A stretch of 64,000 nt of DNA, from assembly GCA_965220645.1 (NCBI GenBank), contig OZ244836.1, forward strand, positions 1,426,001 to 1,490,000, read 5' to 3'. Shown one piece after another: positions 1 to 6,308 of this stretch (within the stretch, counting starts at the first letter, position 1; the number at the start of each line of letters is the position of its first letter). The notes beneath the pieces are model-generated. The model searched no databases, was not told the origin of the DNA, and saw nothing but the letters and a program-made list of their open reading frames with translations. Origin of the DNA: Aldehydirespirator sp965220645 (GTDB taxonomy: Bacteria > Actinomycetota > Acidimicrobiia > Acidimicrobiales > Aldehydirespiratoraceae). Position numbers and translations under genes: made by a program.

Positions 1-99
1 GCTGGCTGCTCCGGTGGCGGGTTGGGGCCGGACCTATCGGATCAGCCGTCCGCGGCATCCCTGGCATCGAGCATCCGTCGAACGTGCGGGAGGCCCAAG

Positions 100-591
100 A
101 TGGCGATCACTGATAGGCAGCGCTTGTCGATGCACACGAAGCTGGTGGACATCATGGGGCAGGAGGACGCCGAGATTCTCATGGAGCATCTCCCCACGGT
201 TGCCTGGGATCAGATGGCCACCAAGGACGATGTCAAGGCCAGCGAGCTCAGGATCCTTGCCGAGCTCGCCAAGACCAACGCAGCCCTGTTGGAGACCAAC
301 GCAGCGGTGGTGAAGACCAACGCAGCCGTGGCTGACACGAGGGTGAGTTTCCGCGAGGCCCTGGCCGAGACCAACGCCGATGTCGTGGAGCTCAAGGGCG
401 AGGTGCAGTTGGGGTTCGCCCGGTTGGAGAGGCGCCTCGCCTGGTACCTGGTCGCGGTGGCCGCGCTGCTGGTGGGATTCGGCCTGGCAGTTTGGATCCC
501 GCTGGTCGGCGCGCTCGCCGAGGTCGGGTCGGAGACTTCTGCCGGCCCAGTGCCCACTGCGGTGTCGAGCCCTCTGCCATCTGCAGGCTGA
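100..591 (+). CDS. Coiled-coil protein with C-terminal membrane anchor
   Basis: Protein of 163 aa. I start it at ATG 100, preceded by GGGAGG at a good distance, and not at the upstream in-frame ATG 22. The N-terminal half (AITDRQRLSMHTKLVDIMG) resembles a small helical domain common in actinobacterial proteins of unknown role. The middle is a heptad-like helix with repeated KTNAA/ETNAA blocks (about residues 55-105), i.e. a coiled coil. One hydrophobic segment near residues 115-138 (YLVAVAALLVGFGLAVWIPL) should anchor it, followed by a short Ser/Pro-rich tail. The architecture recalls the DUF1640/MCU-regulator-like group. No function can be given from the sequence. Confidence 0.7.
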   Translation: MAITDRQRLSMHTKLVDIMGQEDAEILMEHLPTVAWDQMATKDDVKASELRILAELAKTNAALLETNAAVVKTNAAVADTRVSFREALAETNADVVELKGEVQLGFARLERRLAWYLVAVAALLVGFGLAVWIPLVGALAEVGSETSAGPVPTAVSSPLPSAG

Positions 592-614
592 ATCCGCTGC
601 TCTCGGTCAACTTA

Positions 615-627
615 TACCAGAATGGTA
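615..627. promoter_or_regulatory. Palindrome before the antitoxin gene (candidate operator)
   Basis: TACCA-GAA-TGGTA is a perfect 5-bp inverted repeat with a 3-bp centre, ending 5 bases before the antitoxin ATG at 633. TTATAC just upstream could be a -10 box. Toxin-antitoxin operons are usually autorepressed through such sites. The link to this operon is inference from position. Confidence 0.4.
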
Positions 628-632
628 GAGTC

Positions 633-857
633 ATGTCCATGGACCTGAACATCAAGGGGCTCGACGACAGCGTGGGCAGGCGGCTGCGCGAGCAAGCGGC
701 CGCAGCCGGCCTGTCGATGCAGCAATACCTGCGCGACCAGTTGACGCGCATTGCGTCGCGCCGTTCACCTGCGGAGGTCGCCCGCGGTGCCGAGCCGATG
801 ACCCGTGCCGAATTCGAAGCGATCCGCCGGCGCCTGCGGGGCATCGATGGCCAGTAG
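633..857 (+). CDS. FitA/VapB-type antitoxin
   Basis: Protein of 74 aa beginning at ATG 633 (a second ATG lies at 639). The N-terminus reads MDLNIKGLDDSVGRRLREQA, which is the ribbon-helix-helix pattern of FitA/VapB antitoxins: a beta strand, then LDD.V...LRE.A, then GLSMQQYLRDQL. The C-terminal part, with RRSPAEVARG and EFEAIRRRLRG, would wrap the toxin. The stop codon lies inside the next gene (11-base overlap), so antitoxin and toxin are translationally coupled. Expected role: DNA-binding repressor and inhibitor of the PIN toxin. Confidence 0.8.
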   Translation: MSMDLNIKGLDDSVGRRLREQAAAAGLSMQQYLRDQLTRIASRRSPAEVARGAEPMTRAEFEAIRRRLRGIDGQ

Positions 858-1988
858 CGTCGTCTGCGACGCCGGAGGCGTGCTGGTGGCCTCCGGTGCT
901 CTTGAGGGCGGAGCCCCACCCGCCGCGGAGATTCTCGCGCTGGACTGGTCGGCCCTGACCATCGGACGCTTTCTGGCGGCTGGCCACGAGGGACGCGCCG
1001 AAGCGGTCGAGGTCGAGACCGGGCTTGCGCTCTTGAGCGTCGACGAGTGGTTTCCGGTGCGGACCTTCGTCGTGGACACTCTGGCTCGAGCCGGATGGGA
1101 GGCACTGGACAACCTCGACTCGTGGTCGGCGCTCGTCCTGGCCGAGTACTTGGACCTGCCCCTGTTCACGGCCTCCGACGAGGTGCACAGCGACCGGATC
1201 GAGGTGCTGAGACCCTGGTGACGATGGGGATCCGCGAGGCGGGTCTGGGCGTAGTCGTCCATCAGCTTCTCAACGATCGCCATGTTGGCGATTTCCTGCG
1301 CTGTCGCCTCGTTGCCGGAGGCGAGCCGCTCCAGAGCGTGTAGAGACCGGTGTAGATATTGCGCGGCGCCTATGACCTTGCTGCGCCAGTACTGGCAGAT
1401 GTTGGCAACGTCGCGGACTTGCTGGCCGATGCTCGCCGGGTCGCTGCTGGCTCGGAGCACAGCGTTGCGGAGGTTTCGACACGCACCCTGCAGCGTCCTG
1501 AGGTGATCTGACTCGGTGAAGGCGTCGCCGATGGCGTCGTGCAGGAATCCGTCGATCTTCGCTGCTGCCAGCCCGGCAGTCAGGTACTTGGCCCTCTCGG
1601 CTGCCATCTCGTCGCCGGCGGCTTCGGCCCCGAGGCAAGCTTCGCAGGCTTCGCGCAGGCGGAAGGCCACGTAGTCGATGTGGCACTCGCCGGACGTTTC
1701 TCGCGGCCATCCCGGCTGCAGCCGGCCAGCTGTCTCGGCGATCTTGGCCACCATCGAGATGCCGTCGGGAAACGTCTCGATCAGTTCGCGGTACGTCATC
1801 AGCCGGTAAGGGTCGAGGCTGCGCTCAAGGCCCGCCTCGATCCAGGCCCGGGCACGTTCCATGTCTTCGGCGCAGATGAGCGAGTCGGCGCGTGAGATCA
1901 GCGTCTGGTCAAGTTCACCGGCTGGGGTGAGATGGGCGGCGGAGGACTGGGACAATGGGACACCAGCTGTGAGCGGACGACACTGCAA
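765..1988 (-). CDS. Uncharacterised protein, 3' part antisense to the toxin gene
   Basis: Open frame of up to 407 codons. The first in-frame start is TTG at 1988 and the real start is uncertain. The N-terminal ~255 residues (to about position 1222) look protein-like: helical, with EDMERARAWIEAGL, YRLMTYRELIETFPDG and YVAFRLREACEACLG. The last ~150 residues are Ser/Arg/Pro-rich and lie antisense to the PIN toxin gene, so they are probably not real coding sequence. I read this as a gene whose natural 3' end was lost, or that ends by a frameshift near 1220. No family was recognised. Confidence 0.45.
   Translation of the reverse strand: MQCRPLTAGVPLSQSSAAHLTPAGELDQTLISRADSLICAEDMERARAWIEAGLERSLDPYRLMTYRELIETFPDGISMVAKIAETAGRLQPGWPRETSGECHIDYVAFRLREACEACLGAEAAGDEMAAERAKYLTAGLAAAKIDGFLHDAIGDAFTESDHLRTLQGACRNLRNAVLRASSDPASIGQQVRDVANICQYWRSKVIGAAQYLHRSLHALERLASGNEATAQEIANMAIVEKLMDDYAQTRLADPHRHQGLSTSIRSLCTSSEAVNRGRSKYSARTSADHESRLSSASHPARARVSTTKVRTGNHSSTLKSASPVSTSTASARPSWPAARKRPMVRADQSSARISAAGGAPPSRAPEATSTPPASQTTLLAIDAPQAPADRFEFGTGHRLGTAGDLRR
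847..1221 (+). CDS. PIN-domain toxin, VapC/FitB-like
   Basis: Protein of 124 aa from ATG 847 inside the antitoxin gene. The opening VVCDAGGVLVAS supplies the first PIN aspartate, and the C-terminal DNLDSWSALVLAEYLDLPLFTASDEV matches the PIN core in which a D begins the helix and T-x-(x)-D ends the strand. VapC/FitB toxins are Mg-dependent RNases. One oddity: the region where the conserved glutamate (usually LDVE or similar) should sit reads LDWSALT, so that acid may be missing or shifted. The toxin could be active, weakened or decayed. The gene is overlapped on the opposite strand by a long open frame. Confidence 0.65.
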   Translation: MASSVVCDAGGVLVASGALEGGAPPAAEILALDWSALTIGRFLAAGHEGRAEAVEVETGLALLSVDEWFPVRTFVVDTLARAGWEALDNLDSWSALVLAEYLDLPLFTASDEVHSDRIEVLRPW

Positions 1989-2168
1989 GACTACGCGATG
2001 ATATAAGATTCCAATGCGGCTGCCGGCTCCATCCGGTTCTTGTGGACCGATCGCGAGAGATCTGCACCGCTGTCTTGGCTGGTCGGAGTCCGCAATCTGT
2101 AGGTAAATAGTCCTGCGATCTGTTCGATGGGTTCACTTGGCGCTTACACCTTCCTGCATCAACCATGA
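1989..2168. other. Gene-poor stretch
   Basis: About 180 bases with lower GC (for example GTAGGTAAATAGTCC near 2099). It separates the leftward frame from the broken AAA-4 gene. A possible -10 (TATATC on the minus strand near 2000) could serve the leftward gene. I see no convincing gene here. Confidence 0.4.
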
Positions 2169-3016
2169 GAGGCCGAGCGACTAGGCGGGATCCGGATCCG
2201 CGGCGAGGGTCCGCTGCTCGAGCAGATCCATGAGGCGGAGCGGGCGGGCGAGGCCGCCAACTCGACGTTCCAGGTGGCTCACGGCTTCGCCCACGGTCAG
2301 ATCCAGGTGATCCAGCCGAGGGCACTGCGGGAGGCGATCGTCAACGGGGTGGTCGACCGCGACTGGCTGTCGCCGCAGCCCACCACTGTGGAGCATGTTG
2401 GCGAGACGTTGAGGGTGACCTCTCCGGGTGGCCTCGTCGGCGGGATCAGCCCGTCGAACATCATCTCGCATCCGGCGGTGCATCGGCAGAGCGGCTTGGC
2501 GGAGGCGGCCGCTGCGCTCGGCATCGCCGAACGCTAGGGCATCGGCGTCGCGAGGATGACGCGCGACATGCTCGCCTTGTGCTGGCCCCGGCCGCAGATC
2601 GCCGAGATCGCCGGACCCTATGTCCGGGTCACTCTCCTGGGTGGCGAGCCGGACCCCGAGATGATCCGGCTGGTCTCGGACATCTTCCCGCAGGAACTTG
2701 TGAAGTCCGCAATTGCGGCAGGGCCGCTGCCTCTTGGCTGAACGGGGTCTCGGACATCTTCCCGCAGGAGCTTGTGGAGTCCGTGGACGTGCTGCTGCTG
2801 ATCGACCAGCTGTGCGCATGTGGCTGGGTCGATGCCGGGTCGGCGGCGGCGGTGCTGCGGCGCCCGGTTGCGGAAGCCGCCGACGCGATCGAGCGTCTGG
2901 CGGCCGCCAAGCTCGGCGACGCGGACGACGCGATGTGCGGACGGCCGCTGGATCTGGTGCCAGGAGGAAGAAGCGATCTAGGAGAAGCTGTTGAATCGCA
3001 AGATGCGATTCAATAA
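2169..3016 (+). pseudogene. Remnant of AAA-4 / RecG-like ATP-binding protein
   Basis: The frame through 2181-2741 encodes the conserved part of the divergent AAA-4 (RecG-related, AlbA_2-linked) family: PRALREAIVNGVVDRDW, LRVTSPGGLVGGISPSNI, then GIGVARMTRDMLA, LLGGEPDPEM. An in-frame TAG at 2535 splits the usually continuous ER-GIGV segment. The N-terminal AlbA_2 domain is absent: the frame is closed by a stop at 2166. A 38-bp duplication at 2672-2783 shifts the frame, after which VSDIFPQELVESVDVLLLID continues in another frame to 3016. Three separate lesions make a pseudogene the best call. Members of this family often sit in defence or mobile islands. Confidence 0.75.
2672..2783 (+). repeat. 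38-bp imperfect direct repeat inside the pseudogene
   Basis: 2672-2709 and 2746-2783 are 36/38 identical and begin 74 bases apart. Both encode VSDIFPQELV(K/E)S. Since 74 is not a multiple of three, the duplication itself breaks the reading frame. Confidence 0.85.
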
Positions 3017-3055
3017 CGTCACCCTTGTTGACGCTGTAGGAGGATAACAACGTCT

Positions 3056-3178
3056 ATGACGGACGAGCCTGTTCAAGCACTCGTGCCTGGTCGCCTTGTG
3101 CCACGGCAAGTTGCGAGCGGACGGTTTTCCTGTCGCACTTCTGATCGCGCTGGAACCCTGATCGCGCTAGCTGACTGA
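3056..3178 (+). CDS. Short ORF with strong ribosome-binding site, probably truncated
   Basis: ATG 3056 follows a near-perfect GGAGG (3040-3045) and opens a 40-aa frame starting MTDEPVQALVPGRLVPR that ends at TGA 3176-3178, about 20 bases before the IS110 transposase stop. The strong initiation region for such a short product suggests the 5' end of a larger gene that lost its remainder, perhaps through the neighbouring IS110. Near its end an 11-bp direct repeat CTGATCGCGCT occurs at 3141-3151 and 3158-3168. No family assignment is possible. Confidence 0.3.
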   Translation: MTDEPVQALVPGRLVPRQVASGRFSCRTSDRAGTLIALAD

Positions 3179-3200
3179 TGCTCCTATAGGCCGTAACTTG

Positions 3201-4415
3201 TCAAGCGGCTTGGTCGGGTCGGAGCCAGAGTTCGTAGCGGTGGGCAAGTTCGGCGTTGTGAGCGAGACCGCGTTCGATCTCGGAAAGGCGGATGGGCCAG
3301 GTGCCGAGCGCTTCGGCGGCGACGACGAGTGTGAGGCCGCCGCTGAGGCGTGCGGCTCGCAGGTCGGCTCCGAGGGGGACGGTCGCGGGTCTGGTCAACA
3401 GGCGGAACATCTCGCGGGCAACGTGGCGCTTGAGGCAGCGGATGATCTCCCTTTTGGACTTGCCCTCGAGCGTGCGTCGTGCGACGTAGGCTTGGGTGCG
3501 CGCGTCGCTGGACATGCGCACGAGAACGATGCGCCACAGGGCGTTGTTGGCCTGTCGATCGCCGCCGCTGTTGAGCCGGTGGCGGGTCACCTTGCCGGAG
3601 GAGGCCTCGACGGGGCTGGCGCCGCACAGAGCAGCGAAGGCGGCTTCGGAGCCCATGCGCTTCGGGTTGTCGCCGGCGGTGACCAGCAGCGTGGCGGCGA
3701 CTTCGGGGCCGACGCCGTGGGCGGCGAGCAGGGCCGGGTTGATGGCGGCGCAAAGCACAGCGAGCTGGGCGTCGAGTTCGTCGATCTCGGCGCTGAGCTC
3801 CGGGTGCCGGCGCGCCAGGGTGCGCAGGGCGAGCTTGGTGGCCTCGCCAGGGTCTGTCGTATCCCCGGTCCGGAAGCGGGAGCAGCCGGCGACGCGTTGG
3901 TCGGTGTCGAGGTTCCGCAGCCGGGATCGAAGCTGGTCGGGGGCGGTGACGATCAGGTCGCGGATCTGGTTGGCGGCCTGTGTGCGGGCCTTGATCGCCG
4001 AGCGGCGCGCGAGCCGCAGCACCCGCACGCTCTCCACTGGCCCGCCGCCCGCCCTGGGTGTTCCCGCCGCGTCGCCGTTGAGCGCGGCGCGGGCGGCGGC
4101 CTCGGCGTCGACGGTGTCGGACTTGCCGTGACGCCGACGTCGCTGCCGGTCGGGGCGGTTGACCTCCGTGACCGTGACGCCTTCGCTGGTGAGGTAGCGG
4201 GCCAGGCCGGCGCCGTAGGAGCCGGTGCCCTCGACGCCGACCCCGACGACATGGCCGTGGCGGCGCAGCCACCGCAACAGTCCTCGGTAGCCGGCGGGAG
4301 TCGCCGCGAACGACGACGTCGCCAGAATCCGTCCGATCCCGTCGATGACCGCTACGACGTGGACCTCGCCGTGGGTGTCGACCCCTCCTGTGACCTGCCT
4401 GTCATGATCATGCAT
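3201..4415 (-). CDS. IS110-family transposase (DEDD serine recombinase type)
   Basis: Protein of 404 aa. I choose ATG 4415 because GGAAGG lies 9 bases upstream; the frame is open further to 4478 without a good site. The N-terminal DEDD_Tnp_IS110 domain shows GGVDTHGEVHVVAV (first Asp), VGVEGTGSYG (Glu) and KSDTVDAEAAAR (two Asp). The C-terminal Transposase_20 domain has LLAAHGVGPEVAATLL, then AALCGASPVEASSGK with the catalytic Ser region, and LNSGGDRQAN. A tail with LTLVVAAEALGTWPIRLSEIERG resembles an HTH, seen in many actinobacterial IS110 proteins. All catalytic acids appear present, so the gene may be functional. These recombinases use an element-encoded bridge RNA. Confidence 0.92.
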   Translation of the reverse strand: MHDHDRQVTGGVDTHGEVHVVAVIDGIGRILATSSFAATPAGYRGLLRWLRRHGHVVGVGVEGTGSYGAGLARYLTSEGVTVTEVNRPDRQRRRRHGKSDTVDAEAAARAALNGDAAGTPRAGGGPVESVRVLRLARRSAIKARTQAANQIRDLIVTAPDQLRSRLRNLDTDQRVAGCSRFRTGDTTDPGEATKLALRTLARRHPELSAEIDELDAQLAVLCAAINPALLAAHGVGPEVAATLLVTAGDNPKRMGSEAAFAALCGASPVEASSGKVTRHRLNSGGDRQANNALWRIVLVRMSSDARTQAYVARRTLEGKSKREIIRCLKRHVAREMFRLLTRPATVPLGADLRAARLSGGLTLVVAAEALGTWPIRLSEIERGLAHNAELAHRYELWLRPDQAA

Positions 4416-4700
4416 GCTGAACCTGCCTTCCGTTCGTGAACTCGGATGGATGGCACCACCGGCCGGGACGACGGACAAGACATCGACGGGGGAACAGCCA
4501 AGCTCCTCATGAGGTCACGTTCGTCCGACCGGCTGGTGCGCGTTCGATGTCCCGCTGGACCAGCCGACGGATCAGTCACAAGGCACGAGGCCAGTCACAC
4601 CCAGAGTCAGACCAGCCCATCGGGACATCGAACGCATCCTCCCGAGCCGGAGCCCGGCCCGAGTGGACCCTTCGATGTCACACCCTTCTGGCATAGTCTG
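4416..4700 (-). ncRNA. Candidate IS110 leader / bridge RNA region
   Basis: Non-coding side of the IS110 element upstream of its transposase. It contains a perfect 15-bp inverted repeat (4540-4554 with 4621-4635, arm GCGTTCGATGTCCCG). It also has GGCTGGT at 4531-4537, which can pair with ACCAGCC at either 4559-4565 or 4611-4617, i.e. two mutually exclusive stems. CAGTCACA occurs at 4573-4580 and 4592-4599, with a related GAGTCAGA at 4604-4611. Structured leader RNAs from this position are known for IS110/IS621-group elements; calling this one a bridge RNA is inference. Confidence 0.4.
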
Positions 4701-4703
4701 CAC

Positions 4704-6020
4704 ATGCTTATCGATGCAGTTCAACGGGCTGAGGTGGCCGTGGCGGAGATGGTGGCTTGCGCCAAGAATGGCGACGCCGCCACCTCGGACATGCGCGTGG
4801 GGCTGGAGAGGTCGAAGGCGATTCTTGCGATGCTCGCCGTGTTCCAGGCGGCGGCGGCGGCAAGTACCGCCGTCCGGGAGCGTCACGGCGACGGTGGTGC
4901 CGGCATCCTGCGACATGCCGCTGGACTGTCCAGACGGCAGGCCGAGAGTCACGTCAAGACGGCCGAGAGGCTTGAGTCGATGCCCGTCGTGCGGGACGCG
5001 GTCGAGAGTGGCCGGGTCTCGTTCGCCAATGCCGGTCACCTGGCTCGGGCCGGTGAGAAGGCGGGTGCCGATGCCGTGCAATCCGATGCCGGCCTCGTGT
5101 CGAGCGCTGAGTCCATGTCCGAGGACCAGTTCGCCCGCGAGGCCCGCCGGTGGGTCGCTCAACATCAACCCGACGGGGGAGAGGTCGACTACAAGCGCAA
5201 GCGTGACCGGCGCTCAGTTCGCTTCTGGGACGGCGACGACGGCATGACCCACCTCAAGGCCGAGCTGGATCCCGTGACCGGTGAGAGGATCCGGAACCGG
5301 TTGGAGGCCGAGGCCCGACGCCTGTACAAGGCCGACAGGACGAGCGGCGGAGCCGACGGAGCGAACCGTCGCACCTTCGAGCAGTGCATGGCCGACGCTC
5401 TCGACCGCACAACCACAGGATCGGGCGACAACGCCAAGCGTCGTACCGGCGGTCGGGGCAACGCAGGCCATCCTCTTGCCGACATCGCAGTAGTTGCCCA
5501 TCTCGACGAGGAGACCAGCCGCATCGTCGCCCAGCTCGCCAACGGCGAGCCGCTGCCCTCCAGCGTCCTTGAGCAGCTCATGTGCCGCTCCGCCATCACA
5601 CCCCTCCTCTACGGATCGAACGGCGTGCCGCTGTGGCGCGGCGTCACCAAGCGGACCGCCACCGCCGCCCAGCATCAGGCGCTGATCGCCCGCGACGGAG
5701 GCTGCAGCGGATGCCGAGCCAACCCGGCCTTGTGCGACGACCATCATGTGCGGCCGGTCTCGCAGGGAGGACCGACCGACATATCCAACATGACCCTCCT
5801 GTGTTGGGACTGTCACAACAAGGTCCACCACCACGACTGGCGAGTTCGGCCGACAGGTGACGGCCGGTTCGAAGTGCACCCGCCGGATCGCATCCGACAC
5901 GGCCCTGCCGAAGCACCGGCTCGGCCGCCGCCACCTCACCGCGGTCGGCGAGCGCCGCCGACAGCCGCGGCCATGGTCAGCGGTGGTGCGCCCACTCCAG
6001 ATGCGTCACTGTTCGGGTAG
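4704..6020 (+). CDS. HNH endonuclease, DUF222 / 13E12-repeat family
   Basis: Protein of 438 aa. The frame is open from 4446 but the protein-like part begins MLIDAVQRAEVAVAEM at ATG 4704. There is no Shine-Dalgarno; CATAGT at 4692-4697 sits 6 bases before the ATG, which fits a leaderless promoter. The N-terminal ~290 residues are the helical DUF222 domain (ILRHAAGLSRRQAESHVKTA, then DGMTHLKAELDPVTG). The C-terminal HNH core has CSGCRANPALCDDHHVRPVSQGG and LLCWDCHNKVHHHDW, giving two CxxC zinc pairs and the His-His catalytic site. These proteins are abundant, often multi-copy, in actinobacteria and associated with mobile DNA; their physiological role is unsettled. Confidence 0.88.
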   Translation: MLIDAVQRAEVAVAEMVACAKNGDAATSDMRVGLERSKAILAMLAVFQAAAAASTAVRERHGDGGAGILRHAAGLSRRQAESHVKTAERLESMPVVRDAVESGRVSFANAGHLARAGEKAGADAVQSDAGLVSSAESMSEDQFAREARRWVAQHQPDGGEVDYKRKRDRRSVRFWDGDDGMTHLKAELDPVTGERIRNRLEAEARRLYKADRTSGGADGANRRTFEQCMADALDRTTTGSGDNAKRRTGGRGNAGHPLADIAVVAHLDEETSRIVAQLANGEPLPSSVLEQLMCRSAITPLLYGSNGVPLWRGVTKRTATAAQHQALIARDGGCSGCRANPALCDDHHVRPVSQGGPTDISNMTLLCWDCHNKVHHHDWRVRPTGDGRFEVHPPDRIRHGPAEAPARPPPPHRGRRAPPTAAAMVSGGAPTPDASLFG

Positions 6021-6056
6021 CCGGACCCTGGGGCGGGGTGGGTTGAGGGGCCGGCT
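6019..6056 (+). terminator. Possible terminator after the HNH gene
   Basis: AGCCGG (6019-6024) and CCGGCT (6051-6056) form an inverted repeat overlapping the HNH stop codon, with a G-rich loop. No U-run follows, so this is a weak call. The remaining bases to about 6250 hold G-rich repeats (GGGGCGGGG, GGGCGGGGC) and no visible gene. Confidence 0.25.
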
Positions 6057-6253
6057 CAGGCCTTTAATCCCGGGCGGGGCGAGTTGAGGGCATCGACCTC
6101 ACAGAGGCAGTCGAGCACGCACCGTCAAGCCAGCCTCGCCGACCGCATGCCTGGCCGAGGCGGGGAGCGTGGGCGCGAATCGAGGTTCGGCGGCGCTCGT
6201 GATTCTCGCCGTGAAGTGGACCCACCCCTCCGCGGCCCCGCTTGGCGCAATTG

Positions 6254-6308
6254 TGATACGCTCAGTACTGATAAACAGGGTTGAGTCATATCATATTGAG
6301 GAACGACC
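6254..6308 (+). promoter_or_regulatory. paa operon promoter with TGATA half-sites (candidate PaaX operator)
   Basis: A short AT-rich island directly before paaZ. TGATA occurs at 6254-6258 and 6269-6273, and its complement TATCA at 6289-6293. The last two make an inverted repeat with a 15-base spacer, loosely like the TGATTC/GAATCA arrangement of the E. coli PaaX operator. GAGG at 6298-6301 is the paaZ ribosome-binding site. Assignment to PaaX (encoded at the operon end) is inference. Confidence 0.45.

Larger units (their letters stand above)
3180..4703 (-). mobile_element. IS110-family insertion sequence (ends not resolved)
   Basis: Consists of the transposase gene at 3201-4415 and a non-coding stretch of about 290 bases on its upstream side. 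IS110 elements lack classical terminal inverted repeats and often make no target duplication, so exact ends cannot be read from sequence alone; the limits given are the outer bounds set by neighbouring genes. It lies among degraded genes, consistent with an insertion hot spot. Confidence 0.6.

Noticed and set aside
3141..3168. Direct repeat CTGATCGCGCT x2 as an IS110 target duplication
   Set aside because: The copies are 17 bases apart on the same side of the transposase and do not flank the element.
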